Source: Candidatus Wallbacteria bacterium (GTDB taxonomy: Bacteria; Muiribacteriota; JAQTZZ01). Taken from it: a stretch of 64,000 nucleotides of DNA. The notes under the pieces were generated by a model. It did not search any database. It had not been told where the DNA came from and saw only the letters and a program-made list of their open reading frames with translations. Below are positions 31,998-41,656 of the stretch, piece after piece. How positions within the stretch are numbered: position 1 is the first letter of the stretch; each line of letters begins with the position of its first letter. The translations under genes were made by a program, and so were the position numbers. The DNA lies in NCBI GenBank assembly GCA_028687545.1, contig JAQTZZ010000012.1, positions 24,315 to 88,314 of the forward strand, in the 5' to 3' direction.

Positions 31998-34268
31998 ATG
32001 AAATTACAGGTACTTCCCAACCTGCAGATCGGCATCACTGACCGCTGCAACCTGACCTGCTACATGTGCAGGCCTTCAGTGCTGCAGGACAGGGAAGCCT
32101 GCGGCGTGCCTCTGGCAGGGGACATGCCCAGGCAGGTCTTTGAAGACATCCTGCAGAATTGCCAAGACCAGGATTTCGACAACCTGATGCTCTGCTGGGT
32201 CGGAGAGCCGCTCCTGCATCCTGATTTCCTGCATTTCATAGAAACCATCAGGAATTTTGACAGGAAGCGTAATTTTTTCAGGGTGCTCACTTTCAACACC
32301 AATGGAGTGCTGTTCGATCAGCAGAAAATAGACAGATTCATGGAAATAATCAGGGACTGGAAGAAGAAAGTTTCTGTAGTCTTCTCTCTGGACGCCATGA
32401 GCCAGGAAACATATCTGAGCATCAAAAAGGCCGATCATTTCAAGGCTGCCTTTGACAATGCGAAATATTTCCTGAAGCGCAAAGCTGAACTGGCCATAGG
32501 GCCCAGGCTGCATGCTGCTTTCCAGTTCCTGGTGCTCCCGGAAAACGAGCAGCAAGTCCCTGATTTCTATTTCCATTTCAGAAGCTATCTGGAAAAGCTG
32601 AAGCAGAACTGGTCGCTTGGATTCGAAATCAATCACTCCAGCGACAATTCCATCATAGTCAGGGAAGCCAGGCTTTCGCCTCAGGAGCAGTCCAGCCGCC
32701 GCTTCAATTCAGCCAGGGATCTGCTGTCCAGATTTCCGGCTGACAGGCAGTTTTACCCCGAATCATACGAGATTCTTCCTGATCATGAAATCGTTGATCT
32801 CCCCTTTTACAAAAAAGTCAGGACTGATCTTTATTTATACAGGAACCGGCCCCCCTGCATTTCGCCATTTCTTTATCCCACAGTGCATGTGGACGGCAGC
32901 CTGACTGTCTGCTGCAGGGACAATGGGCTGACATTGCAGCTGGGGAACCTCAGCAGGGATTCGTTTGCCTCCCTCTGGCACGGGGAAGCTGCGGAACGGC
33001 TCAGAATGGCGCATCTGGAGTCTGATCCATCAGGATATCCGCTCTGCTTTTTCTGCGACAATTTCTCCACTTCATTTTTCAGGGACGAATCAGTGGAATC
33101 CGCCTTTGAGAAAAAATTTTCCTATCAGTCTGATCCTGAAAAACTGACTGACAGTGAATATCACCTGCGCCTGGAGAGGGTGTTTGAACTTGCCCCGACT
33201 CTTGCACTTGCCCTTAGATTGCAGGAGTATTATCTGAGCCTGCATCAGGAAGACAGGGTGGAAGCCCTGTATTCCCACCTTCTTTCCCGAAGTTCGGACC
33301 AGAAAGCAATTTCCATCCTGGCAGGTCTCAGATTTAAATCCGGAAAATATGAGGAGACAGTGACTCTGCTGCAGCAGGCAGGGGAACTGAGTGCAGAAGA
33401 CGTGAAAATCCTGACTGAAAGCCTTACCAGGCTGGGAAGGCTTAAGGAAGCCTGCGGAATCGGAGAATGGTTTCTGGAAAACGGATCTGACTCCAGCCTG
33501 CTCATGACACTTGCCGAAATATACAGGCAGCTTGGAGAAACAGACAAGCTGAAACTGGCCTGGTCTGAACTCAGCATGGACGAGACTCTACCGGCTGAAC
33601 TCAGGGAGAGTTTCAAACTGCGCCTGCAGGAATACCTCTCCCTTCAACATCAGAATCTTGGAAATTACGCAGAAGCCCTGCTTCATCTGAAAAAATTGAA
33701 TAAAAGTGATTTTCAGCTCAGGGCTGCTGATATCCTGGAAGCTGCAGGCAAATTTTACCAGGCATACAGGCATCTGAAAAAAATCCAGGACCCGGAAAAT
33801 TTTGAGAGGCGGGCTTCCCTGCTTCTGAAATCAGGCCGCCTGGAAGAGCTGATCGCGCTTTACGAGGGTTTCGGCCAGGCCGGTGAGTATGGCCAGATCA
33901 GGCCGCTGCTTTCGGCTTTATGGCTGACAGGAAAAATTTTCGTTGCAGCCAGGTTCCTCTCCTCACAGCCGGAATTTACGGACGAAGACTACTGCAGAGA
34001 GGCAGGCGGGATATTCCTGAAAGCAGGGCACTTCGCCAGAGCGAGATCCTGTTACCTGCTCCTGGAAAAAAGCAGGGACCTGGAAAAGAAAAGAGAAGCG
34101 CTCAATTCCCAGGTTTTCCTCTACCGAAGCTATGGCAGGAAATTTTCCGAACTGTGCTCAGGGTTAAGGCTGCTTTACCTGCAGCCTCTGGATTGGAACT
34201 CTATCCGTACAGTTCTGTATTCCTTCAGCTCGATTTTCATGAGAAAAAAACTACGCCATGATTCCTAA
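31998..34268 (+). CDS. Radical SAM/SPASM protein fused to a TPR array
   Basis: Residues 1-370 form a radical SAM enzyme: the [4Fe-4S] motif is 'DRCNLTCYMCRPS' (C17, C21, C24), followed by 'LMLCWVGEPLLHPDFL' and 'FNTNGVLFD'. The SPASM part, about residues 290-355, holds 'PPCISPFLYPTVHVDG', 'LTVCCRDNGLTLQLGNLSRD' and 'YPLCFFCDN', Cys sets able to hold auxiliary clusters. Residues 380-756 are a long TPR array ('LAEIYRQLGETDKLKLAW', 'GLRFKSGKYEETVTLLQQ'). SPASM enzymes usually modify peptides or proteins; the TPR tail may present a substrate. No small precursor-peptide gene is visible beside it. hemW starts inside its last codons. The fusion is unlike the well-known families. Confidence 0.85.
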   Translation: MKLQVLPNLQIGITDRCNLTCYMCRPSVLQDREACGVPLAGDMPRQVFEDILQNCQDQDFDNLMLCWVGEPLLHPDFLHFIETIRNFDRKRNFFRVLTFNTNGVLFDQQKIDRFMEIIRDWKKKVSVVFSLDAMSQETYLSIKKADHFKAAFDNAKYFLKRKAELAIGPRLHAAFQFLVLPENEQQVPDFYFHFRSYLEKLKQNWSLGFEINHSSDNSIIVREARLSPQEQSSRRFNSARDLLSRFPADRQFYPESYEILPDHEIVDLPFYKKVRTDLYLYRNRPPCISPFLYPTVHVDGSLTVCCRDNGLTLQLGNLSRDSFASLWHGEAAERLRMAHLESDPSGYPLCFFCDNFSTSFFRDESVESAFEKKFSYQSDPEKLTDSEYHLRLERVFELAPTLALALRLQEYYLSLHQEDRVEALYSHLLSRSSDQKAISILAGLRFKSGKYEETVTLLQQAGELSAEDVKILTESLTRLGRLKEACGIGEWFLENGSDSSLLMTLAEIYRQLGETDKLKLAWSELSMDETLPAELRESFKLRLQEYLSLQHQNLGNYAEALLHLKKLNKSDFQLRAADILEAAGKFYQAYRHLKKIQDPENFERRASLLLKSGRLEELIALYEGFGQAGEYGQIRPLLSALWLTGKIFVAARFLSSQPEFTDEDYCREAGGIFLKAGHFARARSCYLLLEKSRDLEKKREALNSQVFLYRSYGRKFSELCSGLRLLYLQPLDWNSIRTVLYSFSSIFMRKKLRHDS

Positions 34269-35396
34269 GGCGCTCTATATTCATTTTCCTTTCTGTGCCA
34301 GAAAATGCCCTTACTGCGACTTTTTCTCAATTCCCAGGCATACCCTGCCCAGGACATAATCCCCAGGTATCTGGAGGCATTGTCAGAAGAGCTTATCCTG
34401 TTCGAGCATACTGCGGTGAATACGGTTTATCTTGGCGGCGGCACCCCCACTCAGCTTTCTCCTGCTGAGCTCAATTCATTGCTCGCATCTGTCCGCAACC
34501 GCCTGCGCGTGGCCGAAGACGCGGAAGTGACTCTGGAAGCCAATCCAGAACATCTGGTCAAGTTCCAGCCTGAAATACTCAGTTCAACTGGAATCAACAG
34601 GCTGTCCCTGGGTCTGCAGCGCAGGGCTCCGGAGATGCTGAAAACCCTGGGCAGAAATGAAAATTCCTTCCAGCTCTGGACAGACAAGTATCATGACCTG
34701 CGCAGCACGGGAATTTCCCTGAGCCTTGACTTCATTTACGGAATCCCGGGTGACACAGTGGAAAAGTCGGTCAGGGAAATCACTGAAATCATCGGCTCCA
34801 CTCCTCCAGACCATTTTTCCCTCTATCTTCTGGAAATCAAGCCAGGTACAGTTTTCCAGGAGAAAATGAACAGTGGGGAACTTAAATTGCCAATAGACGA
34901 AATTCAGGCGGAAATCTATCATGCTCTTAGAGGTCTGCTGGCCTCGCACGGATATCAGCAGTATGAAATCTCCAATTTCGCGAGCCCTGGTCATGAATCA
35001 CGGCATAATCTGGTCTATTTCAACAACGGAGAATATCTGGGCATCGGCTCCGGCGCTTTTGGCCGCATCGACAACCTGCGCTATAAAAACAGTTCAGACC
35101 TCAGCCGCTATCTGTCGTGCCTGCAGGAAGGCAGAAGAGCAATGGAGTTTTCCGAGACTCTGGATGAGACACTGAATGCCAGGGAAACTCTGATGATGGG
35201 ACTGAGAAAGAACGAAGGTGTGTCCCTGAGAGTGCTTTCCACAATAAAGGACAGTCAAAAAGAGTATGTGCTGGAAAGGATTTCCTATTGGAATAAAATG
35301 GGAGTGATCGTGGAAGACGGGGAAAGGATCAGGCTGAATCCTGATTACTTCTTCACCAGCAACGAAGTGATCGGGGATATAATTGACCTCAATTGA
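34258..35396 (+). CDS. hemW: HemW-like radical SAM protein, with an apparent one-base frameshift
   Basis: HemW is the radical SAM heme chaperone related to coproporphyrinogen III dehydrogenase. The start is ATG 34258, overlapping the previous gene by 11 bases, and its frame reads 'ALYIHFPFCARKCPYCDFFS', the CxxxCxxC cluster motif. That frame stops at 34357-34359. The rest of the protein ('TVYLGGGTPTQLS', 'NRLSLGLQRR', 'HFSLYLLEIKPGTVF', 'GYQQYEISNFASPG') is read from the -1 frame, open from before 34305 to 35396. One base appears to be missing between about 34320 and 34350, most simply from the five-T run at 34321-34325. Either the assembly has a homopolymer error, or the gene needs frameshifting, or it is newly broken. 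Confidence 0.82.
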
Positions 35397-36189
35397 ATCC
35401 TTTTGGAGCGTATTCCACCCGTAATCCATTGAGAAAATAGCAGAAACCTGGAAGATTGCTGAAACGGCAGGCGCTGCCTAAAAGTTCTTCTTCCTGTGTG
35501 AAGCTGGAACCGCCTCTGAGCACTTTTTTCTTCCCTGGAGTCACATTTATCGGATTAAGGACCGGCCTGTTCGTATTCACGATTCTCTGATAATAACTCT
35601 CATCATACCAGTCCTGGCACCATTCATAAACATTCCCGATCATGTCATACAGTCCCCAGGAATTGGGTTTCTTCAACCCCACCTCATGACTGCGTTGCCC
35701 GCTGTTTCCGGCGTACCACATGTATTCCCCATCCATGAACCTGCCCCAGAAAAAACGGAGATCACTGCCTGCTCGGCAGGCGTATTCCCATTCAGCCTCT
35801 GTAGGCAGCCTGAATCTGATCGGCCCCTTGTCATTCAATTTTCCCAGGAACACCTGGCATTCATCCCAGGATACGGTATCCACGGGCAATTTTGGAGACT
35901 TGATCTTGGAAGGGTTGTCTCCCATCACGGCTTGCCATTGTTCCTGGTTAACTTCGTGTTTTCCGAGATAAAATCCCTTGCCGATTCTCACTCTGACCTG
36001 AGGGTGCTCATCAGGAATGCCCTGAAAATCAGGTGAACCCATCGTGAATTCTCCAGGCGGCACATAGACGAACTCCATTTTCACGCTTCCTCCGATAGTG
36101 ATCGAAATAATTTCTCCTGTGGAAGCGGCAAAAGATACTGTTTCAGCTAAAATCAGTCCCAGAAATAAAAACACGCATTTTCCATTCAT
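35389..36189 (-). CDS. Secreted single-domain SUMF1-fold protein
   Basis: A signal peptide ('MNGKCVFLFLGLILAETVS') leads one formylglycine-generating-enzyme-like domain. Typical blocks are 'MEFVYVPPGEFTMGSPDFQG', 'YLGKHEVNQEQWQAVMG', 'RLPTEAEWEYACRAG', 'WGLYDMIGNVYEWCQDWY' and 'VLRGGSSFTQ'. The paired Cys of true FGE near the last motif are not present, so sulfatase activation is unlikely; the fold is probably used for binding. ATG 36189 is chosen over 36240 because it begins the signal peptide. It converges on hemW: both stop codons lie within the palindrome TCAATTGA (35389-35396). Confidence 0.85.
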   Translation of the reverse strand: MNGKCVFLFLGLILAETVSFAASTGEIISITIGGSVKMEFVYVPPGEFTMGSPDFQGIPDEHPQVRVRIGKGFYLGKHEVNQEQWQAVMGDNPSKIKSPKLPVDTVSWDECQVFLGKLNDKGPIRFRLPTEAEWEYACRAGSDLRFFWGRFMDGEYMWYAGNSGQRSHEVGLKKPNSWGLYDMIGNVYEWCQDWYDESYYQRIVNTNRPVLNPINVTPGKKKVLRGGSSFTQEEELLGSACRFSNLPGFCYFLNGLRVEYAPKGFN

Positions 36190-36330
36190 CACATCAACAT
36201 TATGACCGAGATTCCGCTGCAGAGCAAATGAAGTGCGCAAAGTGCTTGAATTTTGAACGAATTTTATAATCCCGCAATATCTGATATAATCATATCCAGT
36301 AAAAGCAGGACTAAATACAGGGAGCTGACC

Positions 36331-39300
36331 ATGTGTTTCATATCTAGAATTTCAATCGTTCTTCTGATGATCATGCTTACTTCAGTGATGGCAGGTGTGT
36401 CTGTCTCAGGTTCTGCAGGCGGTCTTGCCGGAGCCAGGGTTAAGCTCTGGAAAACGAGTTCAATCATCAAGGAAGCAACTGCGGATTCCAATGGGAATTT
36501 CACTCTAACCGGCATTTCTTCAGGCATTTATATGCTCATGGCTTACAAAGGCGGATATTATCCTGGATCGTTGCAGCTCATTGTAAATGATCAAGACCAG
36601 AACGGAATAATGATCCCAGTCTCCCCGATTCCGCAAACCAGATTGTCCAATCTTGGTATGAATATCTACGGTACTGCAGAAGTCGACCACGACGGAGACG
36701 GCACGCTGGAAGCTGTGATCCCTGGAGATGTGGTAACTGCCAAAGACCCGCAGGGCATACTTTGCGGGCAATTCACTGTTAATCAAGCCGGACGTTACGG
36801 CACAATGCCGATTGTAGGTGACGACCCTGAAACAGCCACAGACGAAGGATGCAACAATGCTGATAATGTCGCTTTATTCGTAAACGGTGCTCATGTTTCA
36901 GGGACTTTGCCCTTCAGTAATATGGAAATCCTGGAAAAGAACATCTCCGCAGCAGCCGGGATGACCAGGTCGATTCCCTTGAAAACCGGCTGGAACCTGG
37001 TGAGCCTTGGACTGATCCCTGATACTGATTCAATTGAAACACTTTTTTCAGGCATTGACAGAATGAGATATGTGATGGGTTTCTTTCGCAATCCTGCCGA
37101 CAACGGCAGTGAGGGATTCCGTACTTTTATGAATCTGCCCGGATTAAAAGCTTACAGTACTCTGACTGATCTTGATGCTTATCATGGATACTGGGTCTAT
37201 ATGACCGGAGATGATACCCTTGAATTGAGCGGAATAAGGGTGGCAGACAACTCGTCTCGCACCATGAGCCAGGGCTGGAACCTGGTGGGTTACTGGCTGG
37301 ATTCCACGAACGCCCTTCCAACGTATCAAGGCCAGGCAAATACGACCATTGATTCCATCTTTGGAAGCACCGCTGTCAGTGGTGAAGTGAAATATGTGAT
37401 GGGATTCTATCGTTTCCCGCCGGACGGAGGAACAGAAGGGTTCCGGACGTTTATGAACACCAGCGCTCTCAACTTCAGTACATTGAAAGAACTGACCCCT
37501 AAATTGGGATACTGGATGTATATGCTGAATGAAGGCCTGCTGCAATACGGACTTACCGCGTCAGCCCTTGCCGCGCCGAGCTGGATAAATGCCAGCGACG
37601 CTGCCTACACCACTGAAGTCAGGGTAACCTGGAATATTGTTACTGGAGCAGCCTGTTACCAGGTTTTCCGTGCGGACTCGTCCACAGGAACATATCTGGC
37701 TCTCTCACCCCAGCTGACTGAAACCAGATATGACGATCCAACCGTGGGGGCAGGGATTTTATATTTTTACAAGGTAAAAGCCATCAATAATTCCGGTGAA
37801 ACAAGCCTGCTCAGTGATTGCGATTCGGGTTACGCGGCTTTGACAACAGCCAACAATCCCCCCTGGATCGCGAGTGTGGAAGTTACCGGTACTTCAGGCG
37901 GGATCACGATCAGTTACAGTCTTTCTGATCCTGACAACGACACCTGCAGCGTGCGGGTTTTTTATTCCATAGACGACGGTTATTCCTATACAGGTTCAGT
38001 GCATGTGGATGGAACTCTGGAAGGGATCCTGCCCGGATCAGGTAAAACAGTTACCTGGAATTCCAATCAAGACATCGCAGACACCCAGAACAGGGTAAGG
38101 GTGAAAATTATCCCGAACGACGGAAAAAATGAAGGCAGTGCCGGGGAATCAGGAATGTTTACAGTCAACAATGGAAAAGAATTGACTTCCATTGTTCTTA
38201 CACCATCCATGATTTATCTGGACCCTGGACATTCCTATGATTTGACTGGCCTCAAGGTAATTGCAGCATATTCGGATGGAAGCAGCAGAGAAGTCACAGG
38301 TGAAACCTGGATTAAAAGCTCAGGTAGAGGCACAATCGAAAATAATATCTATACATCTCCCTCAGATACCGGCAATGTAATGCTGACAGCAAGTTACATG
38401 GAAGGCGCTGTATCAAAAACCTCTGAACTTAGCGTGACCGTAGGGATAAAACCCAGTTCAGGAGCAGTCAAAACAGTGACGCTGACTGGCGAAGTGACTA
38501 TGGATTTCGTCTGGATCCCTGCAGGCAGCTTCAACATGGGCAGCCCGGTGAGTGAAACACTCAGACATTCCGACGAAGGACCGCAGCATACAGTGAACAT
38601 CACAGGTTTCTGGATGAGCAGATATGAGGTTACCCAAGCTCAATGGCAGGGAATCATGGGGAGCAATCCCAGTAATTTTTCAGGTCCCAGTCGTCCAGTA
38701 GATGGACTTTCCTGGAACGACTGCCAGGGTTTTATTACAGCACTCAACAGCAAGGAAATAGGCAGCTTCAGGCTTCCCACCGAAGCGGAATGGGAATATG
38801 CCTGCAGAGCAGGGACAACAACAGCATATTACTGGGGCGGCAGCATGGACATTGATTACTGCTGGTATTATTACGAAACCAGCGGCTATCAGACGCATGA
38901 TGTAGGCCTGAAACTTCCGAATGCCTGGGGTTTATATGACATGAGCGGAAATGTCTGGGAATGGTGCAATGACTGGTATTCTTCCAGTTATTACAGTACA
39001 TCCCCTGCAGACGACCCTCCAGGCCCGGCAAGCGGTCAATTCGGCTACAGGGTTGTGCGGGGTGGCTCATGGAGCTGCTCAGATTTCATCGAGCGTTCTG
39101 CGAATCGGGATTACGTCAGCTTCGACTACCAGGGTCATGACTTCGGAATGAGGCTGTGCTTAAACTACGATGGAACAGGTGCCGCATTACCTTCTTCCCC
39201 TACTGGTCTTACCGCTAGCGGCAAGACAAACAGCAGCTTTACTCTTGCCTGGAATTCAGTGGGCTGTGCAGCCGGTTACAATGTTTTTAAAGGCGGCACT

Positions 39301-41637
39301 TTGTACGCTACGACTGAAACAACCTCAAAGGTAATCACCGGCTTGAGCGCAAATACAAGCTATACTATGGAAGTAACGGCTGTGAATGTAACTGGAGAAA
39401 GCGAAAAGTCTACTGCTCTGATCGTGACCACTAATCCGGACTTACCCGCAGCTCCCAGTGGGCTTTCCTCGAGCAGCATGACAAGCAACAGCTTTACTCT
39501 TGCCTGGAATTCAGTGGACTGTGCTGCCTGTTACAATGTTTATAAAGGCGGCACTTTGTACGCCACGACTGAAACAACCTCAAAGAGCATCACCGGCTTG
39601 AGCGCAAGTACCAGCTATACCATGGAAGTGTCTGCAGTGAATGTGACCGGAGAAGGTGCAAAGTCCCCTGGATTAAGCTTGACCACTAATCCGGACTTAC
39701 CCGCGACTCCTGCCGGTCTTTCCATCTCTGACATGACAACCACGGGTTTCACACTCTCCTGGAATCCAGTTCCCTATGCCGCCGGTTACAAGATATACAT
39801 GGGCGGAACCTTGCATGGTACAACCGAAGCATGCCTTACGAACTTCACAGGACTTTCGGCAGGAACAGGCTATACCATGGAAGTATCTGCTGTGAATTCT
39901 GCTGGTGAAGGTGCAAAGTCTGCAGCGCTCTTCTGGATCACAAATAAAAATGTAGTTTTAAGCGGTGAAGTGAGCATGGAGTTCGTCTGGATTCCGTCCG
40001 GCAGCTTTACAATGGGCAGCCCTGTCTCTGATACGAATAGCTGGACTGACGAACGCCCCCAGCATACAGTGAATATCACACGCGGTTTCTGGCTGGGAAA
40101 ATATAAAGTAACCCAATCACAGTGGCAGGCATTGACCGGCAACAATCCCAGTTGTTACCAGGGTACAAACTACCCGAATTCCGGCAATCGGCCGGTGGAA
40201 CAAGTGTCCTGGACCGACTGCCAGGCTTTCATTGCAACTCTTAACAGCAAAGGAGTCGGAACTTTCCGACTGCCCACTGAGGCTGAATGGGAATACGCCT
40301 GCCGGGCTAAGATGACAACAATCTATTACTGGGGTGCAAATTTTAATGGGAATTACATGTGGTACTCCGAAAACTCCGGTAATCAGACCCACGATGTGGG
40401 CCTGAAACTGCCCAATGCCTGGGGTTTGTATGACATGATCGGAAATCTCTGGGAACTGTGCAATGACTGGTACGACGGTTGTTATTACACCAGTTCTGCT
40501 GCCACTGATCCACAGGGACCAGCAAGTGGAACTACCAGAGTGATGCGGGGAGGTTCGTGGGGTGCAGGAATTGCTGACTGCCGCTCTGCAGCTCGCTGCG
40601 ACAATACTGTTGACGGTAAAACCGTTGACATCGGATTCCGGCTTGCAGGAGACCTGTCAGGTATCCCTGCTCCCACCGGTCTTTTGTCCAGCGACAAGAC
40701 AACCACCAGTTTCACGCTCAACTGGAGTGCAGTGAGTGACGCTGCCAGTTATGTGATATGCAAAGACGGAAGTTTCTATGGCACTTCAGAAACTAACTCC
40801 AAGCTCATTTCCGGACTTACTGCTGGAACAAGTTATTCAATGGAGGTATCTGCCGTGGACGCAGCAGGTAAGGGCTTGAAATCAACGGCACTGAATATAA
40901 CCACGAATAAAATTCTGAATTTGACTGGCGAAGTAAGCATGGAATTTGTCTGGATCCCTGCCGGGAGCTTTGCGATGGGCAGTCCTACTTCTGAGACTGA
41001 CAGCTGCGGTGACGAACGCCCGCAGCACACTGTGAACATTAATCATGGTTACTGGCTGGGAAAATATGAAATCACTCAATCCCAGTGGCAGGCTGTCAGA
41101 GGAAGCAACCCCAGTTATTTTCAGGGAACAAGCTTCCCGAACTCGGGTAACCGGCCAGTAGAACAGGTATCCTGGACTGACTGCCAGACCCTCATTACAT
41201 TACTCAACAGCAAAGGTAGCGGGACCTTCAGATTACCTACTGAAGCGGAATGGGAATATGCCTGCAGGGCTGGTACTGCCAGTGCTTATTACTGGGGGGG
41301 AACTTTGAGCATGAATTACGGCTGGATTGACGATAACAGCAGCTCTCAAACTCATGATGTAGGTCTGAAACTTCCAAATGCCTGGGGTTTGTATGACATG
41401 ATCGGAAATATCCTGGAATGGTGCAATGACTGGTATGGTGATAATTATAAAGACATGCCTGAGATTGTGGATGACCCGCAGGGGGAAACCAGCGGGGGCT
41501 CCCATGTAATGCGTGGCAATTCCTGGTATGATCTCCTCAGTACCAGTCATAGCCGCTCTGCTTATCGATACTATAACTCTGATAATACACATAAAAGTTA
41601 CGGAGCGAGGCTGGTTTACGTTGAAGCTCCCAATTAA
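36331..41637 (+). CDS. Giant secreted protein with GWNL modules, Fn3 domains and three SUMF1-fold domains
   Basis: ATG 36331, with AGGGAG upstream, starts a signal peptide; the longer frame from 36253 adds 26 polar residues. Order by residue: signal 1-20; a carboxypeptidase-regulatory-like beta domain 20-100; a 'DHDGDGTLEAV' calcium-loop-like stretch near 117; two copies of a 'GWNL...GYW' module 211-413; Fn3-like 412-505; an unassigned beta domain 506-612; a Big-type domain 617-707; SUMF1 719-947; three Fn3 954-1205; SUMF1 1207-1440; Fn3 1445-1528; SUMF1 1529-1768. Each SUMF1 copy has 'LPTEAEWEYACRA' and 'NAWGLYDM' blocks but lacks the catalytic Cys pair of FGE. It is probably a large surface or exported binding protein. 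It shares the GWNL and Big modules with 45152-48340. Confidence 0.85.
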   Translation: MCFISRISIVLLMIMLTSVMAGVSVSGSAGGLAGARVKLWKTSSIIKEATADSNGNFTLTGISSGIYMLMAYKGGYYPGSLQLIVNDQDQNGIMIPVSPIPQTRLSNLGMNIYGTAEVDHDGDGTLEAVIPGDVVTAKDPQGILCGQFTVNQAGRYGTMPIVGDDPETATDEGCNNADNVALFVNGAHVSGTLPFSNMEILEKNISAAAGMTRSIPLKTGWNLVSLGLIPDTDSIETLFSGIDRMRYVMGFFRNPADNGSEGFRTFMNLPGLKAYSTLTDLDAYHGYWVYMTGDDTLELSGIRVADNSSRTMSQGWNLVGYWLDSTNALPTYQGQANTTIDSIFGSTAVSGEVKYVMGFYRFPPDGGTEGFRTFMNTSALNFSTLKELTPKLGYWMYMLNEGLLQYGLTASALAAPSWINASDAAYTTEVRVTWNIVTGAACYQVFRADSSTGTYLALSPQLTETRYDDPTVGAGILYFYKVKAINNSGETSLLSDCDSGYAALTTANNPPWIASVEVTGTSGGITISYSLSDPDNDTCSVRVFYSIDDGYSYTGSVHVDGTLEGILPGSGKTVTWNSNQDIADTQNRVRVKIIPNDGKNEGSAGESGMFTVNNGKELTSIVLTPSMIYLDPGHSYDLTGLKVIAAYSDGSSREVTGETWIKSSGRGTIENNIYTSPSDTGNVMLTASYMEGAVSKTSELSVTVGIKPSSGAVKTVTLTGEVTMDFVWIPAGSFNMGSPVSETLRHSDEGPQHTVNITGFWMSRYEVTQAQWQGIMGSNPSNFSGPSRPVDGLSWNDCQGFITALNSKEIGSFRLPTEAEWEYACRAGTTTAYYWGGSMDIDYCWYYYETSGYQTHDVGLKLPNAWGLYDMSGNVWEWCNDWYSSSYYSTSPADDPPGPASGQFGYRVVRGGSWSCSDFIERSANRDYVSFDYQGHDFGMRLCLNYDGTGAALPSSPTGLTASGKTNSSFTLAWNSVGCAAGYNVFKGGTLYATTETTSKVITGLSANTSYTMEVTAVNVTGESEKSTALIVTTNPDLPAAPSGLSSSSMTSNSFTLAWNSVDCAACYNVYKGGTLYATTETTSKSITGLSASTSYTMEVSAVNVTGEGAKSPGLSLTTNPDLPATPAGLSISDMTTTGFTLSWNPVPYAAGYKIYMGGTLHGTTEACLTNFTGLSAGTGYTMEVSAVNSAGEGAKSAALFWITNKNVVLSGEVSMEFVWIPSGSFTMGSPVSDTNSWTDERPQHTVNITRGFWLGKYKVTQSQWQALTGNNPSCYQGTNYPNSGNRPVEQVSWTDCQAFIATLNSKGVGTFRLPTEAEWEYACRAKMTTIYYWGANFNGNYMWYSENSGNQTHDVGLKLPNAWGLYDMIGNLWELCNDWYDGCYYTSSAATDPQGPASGTTRVMRGGSWGAGIADCRSAARCDNTVDGKTVDIGFRLAGDLSGIPAPTGLLSSDKTTTSFTLNWSAVSDAASYVICKDGSFYGTSETNSKLISGLTAGTSYSMEVSAVDAAGKGLKSTALNITTNKILNLTGEVSMEFVWIPAGSFAMGSPTSETDSCGDERPQHTVNINHGYWLGKYEITQSQWQAVRGSNPSYFQGTSFPNSGNRPVEQVSWTDCQTLITLLNSKGSGTFRLPTEAEWEYACRAGTASAYYWGGTLSMNYGWIDDNSSSQTHDVGLKLPNAWGLYDMIGNILEWCNDWYGDNYKDMPEIVDDPQGETSGGSHVMRGNSWYDLLSTSHSRSAYRYYNSDNTHKSYGARLVYVEAPN

Positions 41638-41656
41638 GTTCTCTTCTGTTATTTAT

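Noticed and set aside
36253-36330. 26-residue N-terminal extension of the giant SUMF1 protein
   Set aside because: The extension is polar and precedes a normal signal peptide that starts at ATG 36331 with a ribosome site.
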